Of a DNA stretch of 64,000 nucleotides, positions 53,812 to 63,255 are shown in pieces. The translations under genes were made by a program, and so were the position numbers. Within the stretch, counting starts at the first letter, position 1, and every line of letters starts with the position of its first letter. The notes beneath the pieces are model-generated. The model was not told where the DNA came from, searched no databases, and saw only the letters and a program-made list of their open reading frames with translations. The stretch comes from Rhodospirillales bacterium. Lineage in GTDB: Bacteria > Pseudomonadota > Alphaproteobacteria > Rhodospirillales > Defluviicoccaceae. The stretch is from positions 1 to 64,000 of the forward strand of contig REES01000078.1 in assembly GCA_007694935.1 (NCBI GenBank), written 5' to 3'.

Positions 53812-54903
53812 GTGACCGCGTACATCATCCGCCGGCTGCTGCTGATCGTGCCGACGCTGCTGGCGATCATGCTGATCAACTTCCTGATCATCCAGACCGC
53901 CCCCGGCGGCCCGATCGAGCAGATCATCGCCGAACTGACCGGCGAAGGTCCGGCCATCACCGAACGGGTGACCCGGGCCGGCACCGAGATGATGCCGGCG
54001 GTGGATCGGGACGCGGGCGGCCGGTATCGCGGTGCACAGGGTCTCGATCCCGAATTCATCGCCCAGTTGGAACGGCAGTTCGGCTTCGACAAGCCGCTGC
54101 ACGAGCGGTTCTTCGCGATGATCCGCAGCTACATTGTATTCGATTTCGGCAACAGCTACTTCCGCGACCGTTCGGTGGTCGAGTTGGTGCTGGAGAAGAT
54201 GCCGGTTTCGATCTCGCTGGGGCTGTGGACCACCTTGATCGTCTACCTGGTGTCGATCCCGCTCGGCATCGCCAAGGCGGTGCGCGATGGCAACCGCTTC
54301 GACGTCTGGTCCAGCGTGGTGATCGTCATCGGCAACGCCATCCCGGCGTTCATGTTCGCGGTGCTGCTGCTGATCGTGTTCGCCGGCGGCAGCTACCTCG
54401 ACTGGTTCCCGCTCCGGGGCCTCACCTCCGACAACTGGGAGGAGCTGTCATGGCCCGAGCGGATCATCGACTACTTCTGGCACATCACCCTGCCGGTGCT
54501 GGCGTTGGTGATCGGCGGCTTCGCCACCCTGACGATGCTCACCAAGAATTCTTTTCTTGATCAGATCCACCAGCAGTACGTGATGACCGCCCGGGCCAAG
54601 GGGCTGACCCAGAACCAGGTTCTGTACGGCCACGTGTTCCGCAATGCGATGCTGATCGTCATCGCCGGCTTCCCCACCGCGTTCGTCTCGATCCTGTTCA
54701 CCGGCACCGTATTCATCGAGATCATTTTTTCGCTGGACGGGCTGGGCTTGCTGGGGTTCGAGGCGGCGTTCAACCGCGACTACCCGCTGATGTTCGGTAC
54801 CCTCTATTTCTTCTCGCTGGTCGGGCTCCTGCTCAACCTGGTGGGTGATCTGATGTACACGGTCGTCGATCCCCGCATCGATTTCGAGCGGCGGGAGGTG
54901 TGA
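53812..54903 (+). CDS. yejB: Peptide ABC transporter permease YejB
   Basis: 363 residues, GTG start. First helix [23 protein letters not shown], then a large periplasmic insertion (about 100 residues), further helices, and the EAA loop that contacts the ATPase ([23 protein letters not shown]). C-terminal [37 protein letters not shown] is a YejB/DppB-type end. It lies 13 bases after yejA and is followed by yejE. Confidence 0.94.
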   Translation: MTAYIIRRLLLIVPTLLAIMLINFLIIQTAPGGPIEQIIAELTGEGPAITERVTRAGTEMMPAVDRDAGGRYRGAQGLDPEFIAQLERQFGFDKPLHERFFAMIRSYIVFDFGNSYFRDRSVVELVLEKMPVSISLGLWTTLIVYLVSIPLGIAKAVRDGNRFDVWSSVVIVIGNAIPAFMFAVLLLIVFAGGSYLDWFPLRGLTSDNWEELSWPERIIDYFWHITLPVLALVIGGFATLTMLTKNSFLDQIHQQYVMTARAKGLTQNQVLYGHVFRNAMLIVIAGFPTAFVSILFTGTVFIEIIFSLDGLGLLGFEAAFNRDYPLMFGTLYFFSLVGLLLNLVGDLMYTVVDPRIDFERREV

Positions 54904-54904
54904 G

Positions 54905-55996
54905 GTGACGCCCCTGACCCGCCGCCGGCTGGCGAACTTCCGGGGCAACCGCCGCGGCTGGTGGTCTCTGTGGATCTTCCTGGTGCTCTTCGTCATCAGC
55001 CTGTTCGCCGAGTTCGTCGCCAATGACCGGCCGTTCCTGGTGGTGTACGACGGCGGCATCTTCACCCCGGTGTTCAAGAACTATCCGGAGACCACCTTCG
55101 GCGGCACCTTCTCCACCGCCACCGACTACAGCGATCCCGTGGTGCGCGCCTTGATCGCGGAGAAGGGCTGGATGCTGATGCCGCTGATCCCGTTCAACCA
55201 TCGCTCGGTGGCGTGGAACCTGCCGGAGCCCGCCCCGTCGCCGCCGGACGCGGTGCACTGGCTCGGCACCGACGACCAGGCCCGCGACGTGCTGGCCCGC
55301 ACCATCTACGGCTTCCGCATCTCCGTGCTGTTCGGGTTCACCCTGACCCTGGTGTCGGCGATCGTCGGGGTGGCTGCAGGCGCGGTGCAGGGCTATTTCG
55401 GCGGCTGGATCGACCTCGGCTTTCAGCGCGTCATCGAGGTGTGGTCGTCGATCCCGACCCTCTACGTGCTGATCATCCTCGCCAGCATCATCGAGCCTAA
55501 CTTCTGGTGGTTGCTGGGGATTCTGCTGCTGTTCCAGTGGATGGGGTTCGTGGGCGTGGTCCGCGCCGAGTTCCTGCGCGCCCGCAACTTCGACTACGTC
55601 CGGGCGGCCAGGGCGCTCGGCGCTCCCAACGTGGTCATCATGTTCCGCCATGTCCTGCCCAACGCGGTGGTGGCCACCTTGACCTTCATGCCGTTCATTC
55701 TGGCCGGTTCGGTCACGGCGCTGACCGGGCTCGACTTCCTCGGCATCGGCCTGCCGCCGGGGTCCGCCTCCCTGGGCGAGCTGCTGGCCCAGGGCAAGGC
55801 CAATCTGCAGGCGCCGTGGCTTGGCCTCACCGGCTTTTTCGTGATCGCCCTGATGCTCTCTTTGCTGATCTTCATCGGCGAGGCGGTCAGGGATGCGTTC
55901 GACCCGCGCCGCACGTTCGTCGACGCCGGCGCCGGCGCAGTCGGCCGGCCGGTCCCGGGCGCCGCCAAGCCGGCTCCCGCCGGAGCCCGCGGATGA
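54905..55996 (+). CDS. yejE: Peptide ABC transporter permease YejE
   Basis: 363 residues, GTG start one base after the yejB stop. First helix WWSLWIFLVLFVISLFAEFV. It is followed by the YejE-specific periplasmic stretch containing YPETTFGGTFSTATDYSDPV and LGTDDQARDVLARTIYGFRI. The EAA loop is YVRAARALGAPNVVIMFRHV. The C-terminal 20 residues are Ala/Gly/Pro-rich. Overlaps yejF by 4 bases. Confidence 0.94.
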   Translation: MTPLTRRRLANFRGNRRGWWSLWIFLVLFVISLFAEFVANDRPFLVVYDGGIFTPVFKNYPETTFGGTFSTATDYSDPVVRALIAEKGWMLMPLIPFNHRSVAWNLPEPAPSPPDAVHWLGTDDQARDVLARTIYGFRISVLFGFTLTLVSAIVGVAAGAVQGYFGGWIDLGFQRVIEVWSSIPTLYVLIILASIIEPNFWWLLGILLLFQWMGFVGVVRAEFLRARNFDYVRAARALGAPNVVIMFRHVLPNAVVATLTFMPFILAGSVTALTGLDFLGIGLPPGSASLGELLAQGKANLQAPWLGLTGFFVIALMLSLLIFIGEAVRDAFDPRRTFVDAGAGAVGRPVPGAAKPAPAGARG

Positions 55997-57630
55997 GCCC
56001 TAAGTCGGCACCGACCCTGCTCGAGGTGGAGGACCTGTCCGTCACCTTCGGCCGCGGCACGCGGTCGGTGGCGGCGGTGCGCCACGCCTCGTTCACCATC
56101 AGCACCGGCGAGAGCGTGGCGCTGGTGGGCGAGAGCGGCTCCGGCAAGTCGGTGACCGCGCTGAGCATCGTGCGGCTGCTGCCCTATCCCCAGGCCTGGC
56201 ACCCGTCAGGTGCGATCCGCCTTGGCGGAGAAGAGGTGCTGAGCCTGCCGGAGACGCGGATGCGGGCACTCCGCGGGAACCGCGTCAGCATGATCTTCCA
56301 GGAGCCACTGTCCTCCCTCAACCCGTTGCACAGCATCGAAAAGCAGATCGCCGAGGTGCTGATCGTCCACCGCGGCATGACCCGGCGGCAGGCGCGGGAC
56401 CGGGTGGTGGAGTTGCTGGACCTGGTCGGCATGCCGGATGCGCGGCACCGGCTCGGCGCCCTCCCCCACGAGTTCTCCGGCGGCCAGCAGCAGCGGGTGA
56501 TGATCGCCATGGCGCTGGCCAACGAGCCCGACCTGCTGATCGCCGACGAGCCGACCACCGCCCTCGACGTGACCATTCAGGCGCAGATCCTGAAGTTGCT
56601 GGCGGACCTGCAAAGCAGGCTGCGGATGGCGCTGCTGCTGATCACCCATGACCTCACCATCGTCCGCCGGGTGGCCGAGCGGGTGTGCGTGATGAACCGG
56701 GGTGAAATCGTCGAGCAGGGCCGGGTGGCCGATGTGTTCCGCGAGCCGGCGCATCCCTACACCCGCCACCTGCTCAATTCCGAGCCCCGCGACCGCCCGG
56801 AGCCGGCCCCGGCCGAGGCTCCGGTCTTGATGGAAGCCACCGACAACCGGGTCTGGTTCCCGATCAAGCGCGGCATGTTGCGGCGCACCGTGGATCACGT
56901 CAAAGCGGTTGACGGCATCAGCCTCAGCCTCCGCCGCGGCCACACCCTGGGCGTCGTCGGCGAGAGCGGCTCCGGCAAGAGCACGTTGGCCCGGGCCTTG
57001 ATCCGCCTTCAGTCCAGTGAAGGGCCGATCGTGTTCGACGGCCGGCTGATCCAGGGTCTCTCGTGGAAGGCGCTCCGGCCGCTGCGAAGGCGCATGCAGA
57101 TCGTGTTCCAGGACCCGTTCGGCAGCCTGAGCCCGCGCCTCTCGGTCGGGCAGATCGTCGGTGAAGGCTTGCAGATCCACCGCATCGGCACGCCGGGGGA
57201 GCGCCGCAAGCTGATCGCCGACACCCTTAACGAAGTCGGCCTCGATGCCGACGTGCAGGACCGGTATCCCCACGAGTTCTCGGGCGGGCAGCGCCAGCGC
57301 ATCGCCATTGCCAGGGCGCTGGTTCTCAAGCCGGACTTCATGGTGCTGGACGAGCCCACCAGTGCCCTGGACGTGTCGGTGCAGGCGCAGATCGTCCAGC
57401 TCCTGCGCCGGCTGCAGCGGGCGCACGGGCTGACCTACCTGTTCATCAGCCATGACCTCCGGGTGGTTCGGGCTCTCGCCCACGAGGTGCTGGTGATGCG
57501 GGCCGGCCGGGTGGTGGAGCAGGGCCCGGCAGAGACGATCTTCGCCGATCCCAGCGATCCCTACACCCGAGCCCTGATGGCGGCCGCCTTCCAGCTCGAG
57601 GCGGTGGAGACCGGAGCGGTCGCCGTCTGA
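55993..57630 (+). CDS. yejF: Peptide ABC transporter ATPase YejF (two ATP-binding domains)
   Basis: 545 residues with two fused ABC domains. Domain 1: Walker A GESGSGKSV near 40, FQEPLSSLNPLH, signature FSGGQQQR, Walker B LLIADEPTTALD. Domain 2: Walker A GESGSGKSTLARAL near 325, FQDPFGSLSPRLS, signature FSGGQRQR, Walker B FMVLDEPTSALD. Both switch His residues are present (THDL and SHDL). Its ATG overlaps the yejE stop, completing yejABEF. Confidence 0.95.
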   Translation: MSPKSAPTLLEVEDLSVTFGRGTRSVAAVRHASFTISTGESVALVGESGSGKSVTALSIVRLLPYPQAWHPSGAIRLGGEEVLSLPETRMRALRGNRVSMIFQEPLSSLNPLHSIEKQIAEVLIVHRGMTRRQARDRVVELLDLVGMPDARHRLGALPHEFSGGQQQRVMIAMALANEPDLLIADEPTTALDVTIQAQILKLLADLQSRLRMALLLITHDLTIVRRVAERVCVMNRGEIVEQGRVADVFREPAHPYTRHLLNSEPRDRPEPAPAEAPVLMEATDNRVWFPIKRGMLRRTVDHVKAVDGISLSLRRGHTLGVVGESGSGKSTLARALIRLQSSEGPIVFDGRLIQGLSWKALRPLRRRMQIVFQDPFGSLSPRLSVGQIVGEGLQIHRIGTPGERRKLIADTLNEVGLDADVQDRYPHEFSGGQRQRIAIARALVLKPDFMVLDEPTSALDVSVQAQIVQLLRRLQRAHGLTYLFISHDLRVVRALAHEVLVMRAGRVVEQGPAETIFADPSDPYTRALMAAAFQLEAVETGAVAV

Positions 57631-57643
57631 CGGCCGGTCGGCC

Positions 57644-57928
57644 CTATTCCTTCGGCAGCACCCGCCGCCAACGCCGGATGCTGACGGTCTCGAACAGCCC
57701 GGCCTTGGCGTAGGGATCGTTGGCGGCGAACCGCTCCGCCAGCAGACGGTCGGCGAAATCCATGATCAGGAAACTTCCGGTCATGTGCTCGCCGTCATCG
57801 CTGAGGGTGGGGCCGGCAGCCACCAGCTGGCTCTGGAAGGTCGCCAGGTATTCCAGGTGGGCCTGGCGGGTGTCCTTGCGCAACGATTCATGGCCCGGCT
57901 TGTCCCGGCAATCGATCACGAACAGCAT
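57644..57928 (-). CDS. YciI family protein
   Basis: 94 residues, ferredoxin-like small fold. Typical residues include the His-Asp type pair in [11 protein letters not shown] (His) and [21 protein letters not shown], followed by [19 protein letters not shown]. The family is of unknown function; E. coli YciI has weak hydrolase-like features. The start overlaps the end of gpsA by 13 bases, a common pairing in alphaproteobacteria. Confidence 0.9.
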   Translation of the reverse strand: MLFVIDCRDKPGHESLRKDTRQAHLEYLATFQSQLVAAGPTLSDDGEHMTGSFLIMDFADRLLAERFAANDPYAKAGLFETVSIRRWRRVLPKE

Positions 57929-58959
57929 GGGTTGCTCCCTTCCTCTCCGGCACGGACATCGACGCCGGCCGGCCGCTCGGCCGCCGGGGGGCGGGCAAGC
58001 AGGTCGGCGATGACGGCATCAATGTCGGCGCCGTGGTTGATGACGGTGTCGACCGCGAAACAGATCGGCATGTCCAGCCCATGTCGGCGCGCCAGCGCCG
58101 ACACCGAGGACGCCGAGAACGCTCCCTCGGCCACGCTCCGGCGACCGGCAAGAAAGCGATCCAGGGACTCCCCCCGGCCCAGCGCCACCCCGAGGGCGTA
58201 GTTGCGAGACTGCATCGAGGTGCAGGTGAGCACCAGATCGCCGAGGCATGCAAGGCCCATCAAGGTCTCGGTTCGCGCACCCTTGGCCCGCGCCAGCCGG
58301 GCCAGTTCGGCGAGCCCGCGGGTGATCAGCGCCGCCCGTGCGCTTTCTCCCAGCCCGCGGCCCTCGACGATGCCGCAGGCAATCGCCAGCACGTTCTTGA
58401 CCGCGGCACCGATCCCGGCCCCCACCACGTCGTCGTGGGCGTAGATGCGGAACAGGGTGGTGTTCAGGGCCGATGCGATCGTCTGCAACAGTCCGGCATC
58501 GGCACAGGCGAGGGTGACCGCGGTCGGCCGCCGCCGCGCCACCTCGCCCGCAAAGCTGGGACCGGCGAGCACCGCGACCGGCGCCGCGGGGACCACCTCG
58601 GCCACCACCTCGCTCATCAGCAGGCAACTGTCCCGCTCGATCCCCTTGGCGCAAACCACGGCAGGGAGCCGATCCGGCCAGGCAGGCGAAGCCTCGCTCA
58701 GGACCCCCCGAAGGAACTGCGCGGGCACGGCCAGGAGCACCATATCGGCGGCCCCGGCCTCGCCCAGATCGTGCGTGGCGCGGATCGCCGGGTCCAGGGC
58801 AACACCCTGAAGGAACAACGGGTTTTCGTGGTGGTCGTTCACCGCGGCCACCACCTCCCGCTCCCGCGCCCACAGGCAGACATCGCGCCCGGCCTCCCGG
58901 GCAACGATCGCGAGGGCCGTTCCCCATGCCCCTGCCCCGATTATCCCAACCTTCTGCAT
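57916..58959 (-). CDS. gpsA: Glycerol-3-phosphate dehydrogenase [NAD(P)+]
   Basis: 347 residues. Reduces dihydroxyacetone phosphate to glycerol-3-phosphate, the backbone of phospholipids. N-terminal [20 protein letters not shown] (dinucleotide fold), [37 protein letters not shown], the catalytic Lys region [21 protein letters not shown], and [20 protein letters not shown]. Operon with yciI. Works with plsC in phospholipid synthesis. Confidence 0.96.
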   Translation of the reverse strand: MQKVGIIGAGAWGTALAIVAREAGRDVCLWAREREVVAAVNDHHENPLFLQGVALDPAIRATHDLGEAGAADMVLLAVPAQFLRGVLSEASPAWPDRLPAVVCAKGIERDSCLLMSEVVAEVVPAAPVAVLAGPSFAGEVARRRPTAVTLACADAGLLQTIASALNTTLFRIYAHDDVVGAGIGAAVKNVLAIACGIVEGRGLGESARAALITRGLAELARLARAKGARTETLMGLACLGDLVLTCTSMQSRNYALGVALGRGESLDRFLAGRRSVAEGAFSASSVSALARRHGLDMPICFAVDTVINHGADIDAVIADLLARPPAAERPAGVDVRAGEEGSNPCCS

Positions 58960-59157
58960 CGGCCCCTTATGCCCGCCGCGTCGGCCCGGGACAAGGCGGC
59001 GCTACCCGAGGGCGGCGGAGGGTTTGGCGGAGAGGGCCGCGCGGTGCCGGCAAGAGTCCCCAGCACGGCTCCGGTAGCCTGGACAAACCTCCGACAGGGC
59101 ATCATGTTAGCGCCATCCCAGGCATCAGGTTCGGTGCAGTCACAGTCGGGAACGGGC

Positions 59158-59580
59158 ATGATGCATTCGGTCGCCAATTCCGCCGGTCGCTATTCCGAGA
59201 CCACCCGAGGGATCAGCGTGACGGTGTTGCCGATCTACCTGGAGGAGCAGTCGACGCCGGAAGCCAGTCACTTCGTCTGGGCCTACCACGTGCGGATCGA
59301 GAACCACGGTGGGGAGACGGTCCAGCTGATCAGCCGGCATTGGCAGATCACCGATTCCCGCGGGCGCCTGCAGGAGGTGCGCGGCGAGGGCGTGGTGGGC
59401 GAGCAGCCGGTGCTGCGGCCCGGTGAGGCTTTCGAGTACACCAGCGGCACGCCGCTGCCGACACCTTCCGGCATCATGGTCGGTTCCTATCAGATGCGCA
59501 CGGAGGACGGCGAGCAGTTCGACATCCGCATCCCCGCGTTCTCCCTGGACAGTCCCCATGGCCGCCCGCAGATGCACTGA
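59158..59580 (+). CDS. apaG: ApaG domain protein
   Basis: 140 residues, beta-sandwich. Motifs: [14 protein letters not shown] at the start, [57 protein letters not shown] and MVGSYQM. ApaG-type domains bind nucleotide pyrophosphates in some relatives; the bacterial single-domain role is unsettled. Two adjacent ATGs are available; an upstream ATG at 59104 would add 18 unconserved residues. Followed by folE. Confidence 0.92.
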   Translation: MMHSVANSAGRYSETTRGISVTVLPIYLEEQSTPEASHFVWAYHVRIENHGGETVQLISRHWQITDSRGRLQEVRGEGVVGEQPVLRPGEAFEYTSGTPLPTPSGIMVGSYQMRTEDGEQFDIRIPAFSLDSPHGRPQMH

Positions 59581-59610
59581 CCGGCCGGCGCTTCGGCGAG
59601 CGAGACAGCG

Positions 59611-60279
59611 ATGAACCCCCACAAGCCGTTCAGCGTCGCCAGCGACCGCAGGCCGGCCGACGGCACCCAGAACCGCGACGGCGCCGCCAAGCCAAGCCGC
59701 GAGGAAGCCGAGGCGGCGGTACGCACCCTGATCCAGTGGGCCGGGGACGACCCGGAGCGTGAGGGCCTTCGCGACACCCCAAGGCGCGTGGTCGACGCCT
59801 ATCGGGAGTTCTTCAGCGGCTACCAGGCCGACCCGGCGGAGATCCTCCGGCGCACCTTTACCGAGACCGATGGCTATGACGAGATGGTGCTGCTGAGGGA
59901 CATCCGGTTCGAATCCCATTGCGAGCATCACCTGGCCCCGATCATCGGCCGCGCCCATGTGGCCTACCTGCCGCACCGGCGCGTCGTCGGCATCAGCAAG
60001 CTGGCCCGGCTGGTAGAGGCTTTCGCCAAGCGCCTGCAGATCCAGGAGAAGATGACGGCGCAGATCGCCAACACCATCGCCGAGATCCTGGAGCCGCTGG
60101 GGGTCGCCGTGGTGATCGAGGCAGCGCACCAGTGCATGACCACCCGCGGCGTGCACAAGCCCGGGGTGGTGATGGTGACCAGCCGGATGCTGGGCGCCTT
60201 CCGCGATGATGCCGCCACCCGGCGGGAGTTCCTGGCGATGATCGGCAAGCCCGCCGGCGCCGAGGTGCCGCTGGGCTGA
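59611..60279 (+). CDS. folE: GTP cyclohydrolase I
   Basis: 222 residues. First step of tetrahydrofolate synthesis. Zinc ligands are in [14 protein letters not shown] (Cys and His) and [13 protein letters not shown] (Cys). Other motifs: [42 protein letters not shown] and the substrate-site HRRVVG. The first 30 residues are polar and unconserved, as in other proteobacterial type IA enzymes. Confidence 0.96.
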   Translation: MNPHKPFSVASDRRPADGTQNRDGAAKPSREEAEAAVRTLIQWAGDDPEREGLRDTPRRVVDAYREFFSGYQADPAEILRRTFTETDGYDEMVLLRDIRFESHCEHHLAPIIGRAHVAYLPHRRVVGISKLARLVEAFAKRLQIQEKMTAQIANTIAEILEPLGVAVVIEAAHQCMTTRGVHKPGVVMVTSRMLGAFRDDAATRREFLAMIGKPAGAEVPLG

Positions 60280-60393
60280 GTTCCGTAGGCCTGATGCTCG
60301 CCGTCGTGACCGGCGCATTTCCCTTGACGCGGTTTCCCCGAGCCAGTTGAGTGTGGCCGCTCAGCGTGCCGGCCGCCCGGGAGGTCCGCCACC

Positions 60394-61842
60394 TTGATGG
60401 ACTTCCGTCCGATTTTTTTCGTCATCGGCATCCTGTTAAGCATTCTCGCCGCCGGGATGTGCGTCCCGGCGCTGGTCGATGCCGCCGCCGGCCATCCCGA
60501 CTGGGCGGTTTTTGCCATCGCCGCCGGGGTCACCCTGTTCTTCGGCGGCGCCTTGATGCTGTCGTGTCGCACCCCCCGGATCCGCATCTCGGTCCGCCAA
60601 GCGTTCGTGCTGACCACGCTGAGCTGGATCGCCATCACCGTGTTCGCGGCGCTGCCGTTCCACTTCTCGGACCTGGAACTCGGCTACACCGACTCCTTCT
60701 TCGAGGCGATGTCCGGCGTCACCACCACCGGCTCGACGGTGATCGTGGGCCTGGACTTCGCCCCACCGGGTATCTTGTTGTGGCGGGCTCTGCTGCAATG
60801 GCTGGGCGGGCTCGGCATCATCGTCATGGCGATTTCGGTGCTGCCGATGCTGGGGGTCGGCGGCATGCAGATGTTCCGGGTCGAAGCGTTCGAGACCGGC
60901 GAGAAGATGATGCCGCGGGCGGCCCAGATCTCGGCCGCGCTGAGCATCATCTATCTGGTTCTCACCGCGGCCTGCGCTGCGGCGCTATGGGCGGCGGGGA
61001 TGACTTTCTTCGATGCCGTCTGCCATGCCATGACAACCCTCGCCACCGGCGGCTTCTCCACCCGGGATGCGTCGGTCGGCTACTACGACAGCGCGTCGAT
61101 CGATGCCATCATCACCGTCGGGATGATCGCCGGGGGCTTGCCGTTCGTGCTGTACCTGAAGACGGTGCAGGGTGAAGCACTGGCCTTCTCCGCCGACAGC
61201 CAAGTCCGCTGGTACCTTGGCTTTGCCGCCATCTCGGTCGCGGTCACCGCGGCGCTGTTGTGGGTGGATGCGGGCTTCTCGGGGGGCGCGGCAGTGCGGT
61301 ACGCCGCATTCAACGTGATCTCGATCATGACCGGCACGGGGTTTGCCACGGACGATTTCTGGCTGTGGGGGGCCTTCGCCGGACCGATCTTCTTCTACCT
61401 GATGTTCATCGGCGGCTGCACCGGATCCACCTCCTGTGGGATCAAGATCTTTCGGTTCCAGGTGCTATGGGCGGCGACGGTCACCCAGTTTCATCACCTG
61501 CTGCGTCCCCACGGTGTTTTCATTCCGTACTACAACCACCGACCGATACCGGGAGAGGTCATTACCTCTGTTCTGAGTTTTTTCTTGTTGTATGGTGTAT
61601 GTTTTGCGCTCCTGGCGGTGGGGCTCGGCATGCTGGGCCTCGATTACACCACTGCCATTTCTGGTGCCGCGACGGCGATTTCCAATGTCGGGCCGGGGCT
61701 CGGCCCGGTGATCGGCCCCGCCGGCAACTTCGCCACCCTGCCGGATGCCGCCAAGTGGCTGCTGTCCGTCGGCATGCTGCTGGGCCGGCTGGAACTGTTC
61801 ACCGTGCTGATGCTGCTGACGCCGGCGCTGTGGCGCGGCTGA
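60394..61842 (+). CDS. trkH: TrkH family potassium uptake protein
   Basis: 482 residues, about ten membrane helices. The four pore loops are visible: SGVTTTGSTVIVG, TTLATGGFSTRD, SIMTGTGFATDD and TAISNVGPGLGPVIG. Glycines of the filter are in place. It works with TrkA (not in the window) to import K+. A ribosome site GGGAGG lies 13 bases upstream, which would suit a TTG three bases before the ATG. The next gene, a hydrogenase, is separate and has its own promoter. Confidence 0.95.
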   Translation: MMDFRPIFFVIGILLSILAAGMCVPALVDAAAGHPDWAVFAIAAGVTLFFGGALMLSCRTPRIRISVRQAFVLTTLSWIAITVFAALPFHFSDLELGYTDSFFEAMSGVTTTGSTVIVGLDFAPPGILLWRALLQWLGGLGIIVMAISVLPMLGVGGMQMFRVEAFETGEKMMPRAAQISAALSIIYLVLTAACAAALWAAGMTFFDAVCHAMTTLATGGFSTRDASVGYYDSASIDAIITVGMIAGGLPFVLYLKTVQGEALAFSADSQVRWYLGFAAISVAVTAALLWVDAGFSGGAAVRYAAFNVISIMTGTGFATDDFWLWGAFAGPIFFYLMFIGGCTGSTSCGIKIFRFQVLWAATVTQFHHLLRPHGVFIPYYNHRPIPGEVITSVLSFFLLYGVCFALLAVGLGMLGLDYTTAISGAATAISNVGPGLGPVIGPAGNFATLPDAAKWLLSVGMLLGRLELFTVLMLLTPALWRG

Positions 61843-61943
61843 CCGCGACAGGAACGCGACTAAGTCTCACTGCCGTCTACTTCGAAAATGAGAGTCGTTT
61901 TCTAGTCCAGCCTAAGCTTTTCTGGCGTTTTTCGAGAATCAGG

Positions 61944-61973
61944 TTGCTTTCGTCCGCATGCCTGCGCTATAAA
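61944..61973 (+). promoter_or_regulatory. Likely promoter of the hydrogenase operon
   Basis: TTGCTT (61944-61949) and TATAAA (61968-61973) are spaced by 18 bases, in a locally AT-rich stretch. About 80 bases of leader follow, including a 6-bp stem GGCTGG/CCAGCC at 61983-62008. No sigma-54 signature (GG-N10-GC) fits this region. Confidence 0.5.
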
Positions 61974-62052
61974 ACACGCGTAGGCTGGGGTCCGTCGTGA
62001 CGCCAGCCCAAACTAATAATGTGGCGACAAGAAACGTTAGGGAGGATGCGCG

Positions 62053-63240
62053 ATGGCCCCCAATGGCCAGCACTCGACGTATGTCCAGGCTGACGACCTC
62101 GACGCCTGCGTCGATCTATTCGGCCGCCTCAAGCGCCGGGATTTTCTTAAATTCTGCACGGGCGTGGCGGTAACACTGGGGCTTTCGCCGGCGCTCGGCG
62201 CGCGTATTGCCAAGGCGGCGACCAGCCCGGCCCGGCCGACCGTGTTCTGGCTGTCGGGGCAGGCCTGCACCGGCTGCACCGAGACCCTGCTGCGCTCCCA
62301 CCACCCGACCGTCGACACCCTGATCCTCGACATGATCTCCCTCGACTATCACGAGACCCTGGCCGCCGGCTCCGGCGAGCAGGCGGAGATCTTCAAGGAC
62401 CAGTCGATGAAGCGGAACTGGGGCGAATACGTGCTGGTGGTGGACGGCTCCATCCCCACCAAGGACGGGGGCATCTATTGCCAAGTGGCCGGCCACCCGT
62501 TCGTCGATGACGTCCGGCACGCCGCCGAGGGCGCGGCCGCCATCATCGCCATGGGGTCGTGCTCCGCCTGGGGCGGCATCCCGTCGGCCGATCCCAACCC
62601 CACCGAGGCCAAATCGGCGCAGGACGTGCTGCCCGGCAAGACGGTGATCAACATCCCCGGCTGCCCGCCGAGCCCCTACAACTTTCTCTCCACCGTCCTC
62701 TACCTGCTCACCTTTGGCAAGCCGCCGGAGCTGGATGCCCAGAACCGACCGCGATTCGCCTATGGCCGGCTGATCCACGAGAACTGCGAACGCCGGCCGC
62801 ATTTCGATGCCGGCCGCTTCGCGCTGGAGTTCGGTGACGCCGGTCATCGCCAGGGCTGGTGCCTGTACAAGCTCGGCTGCAAGGGGCCCGAAACCTACGC
62901 CAACTGCCCCGCCATCGGCTTCAATGACGCCGGCTTCGGCGCTTGGCCGGTGGGCACCGGGCATCCCTGCTTCGGCTGCACCGAGAAGGGCATCGGCTTC
63001 ACCAAGCCGATGCACGCGATGGCGGAGGTGCTGACGGTGACCCCGCCCAACCTGTTCCCCCGAGTCGCTGAGCCCAAAGGACAGGGCGTGACACCCGCGG
63101 CGGCGGCTCTGGCCGCCGGTGTGGTCGGCCTTGGTGTCGGTGCGGGCGCGGTGCTGACCTCCCGCCTCGGCAAGGATGTCCCCCCGGACGAAGCCGCGTT
63201 CGAACCCCCGCACTACACCGAGAAGCCGGACAACCAGTAA
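62053..63240 (+). CDS. [NiFe] hydrogenase small subunit (HybO-like)
   Basis: 395 residues. Holds three iron-sulfur clusters that carry electrons from the Ni-Fe site. A twin-arginine signal (KRRDFLKFC, Arg 28-29) directs folded export. Proximal cluster: CTGC in SGQACTGCTETLL, MGSCSAWGGIP, and IPGCPPSPYN. Distal/medial clusters: HENCERRPHF, WCLYKLGCKGPETYANCP, HPCFGCTEKGIG. A C-terminal hydrophobic helix (AAAALAAGVVGLGVGAGAVLT) anchors it to the membrane. With the HybA-like gene next, the order matches hybOA of E. coli hydrogenase-2 (group 1c type). Strong AGGGAGGA ribosome site. Confidence 0.93.
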   Translation: MAPNGQHSTYVQADDLDACVDLFGRLKRRDFLKFCTGVAVTLGLSPALGARIAKAATSPARPTVFWLSGQACTGCTETLLRSHHPTVDTLILDMISLDYHETLAAGSGEQAEIFKDQSMKRNWGEYVLVVDGSIPTKDGGIYCQVAGHPFVDDVRHAAEGAAAIIAMGSCSAWGGIPSADPNPTEAKSAQDVLPGKTVINIPGCPPSPYNFLSTVLYLLTFGKPPELDAQNRPRFAYGRLIHENCERRPHFDAGRFALEFGDAGHRQGWCLYKLGCKGPETYANCPAIGFNDAGFGAWPVGTGHPCFGCTEKGIGFTKPMHAMAEVLTVTPPNLFPRVAEPKGQGVTPAAAALAAGVVGLGVGAGAVLTSRLGKDVPPDEAAFEPPHYTEKPDNQ

Positions 63241-63255
63241 CGGGTGGAGGCGGCC

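Noticed and set aside
59906-59917. GGTTCGAATCCC, a tRNA T-loop-like sequence
   Set aside because: It lies within folE and encodes the RFES part of the zinc site; no acceptor or anticodon stems surround it.
61843-62052. Sigma-54 promoter before the hydrogenase genes
   Set aside because: Several GG and GC pairs occur, but none has the required 10-base spacing; the sigma-70-like pair fits better.
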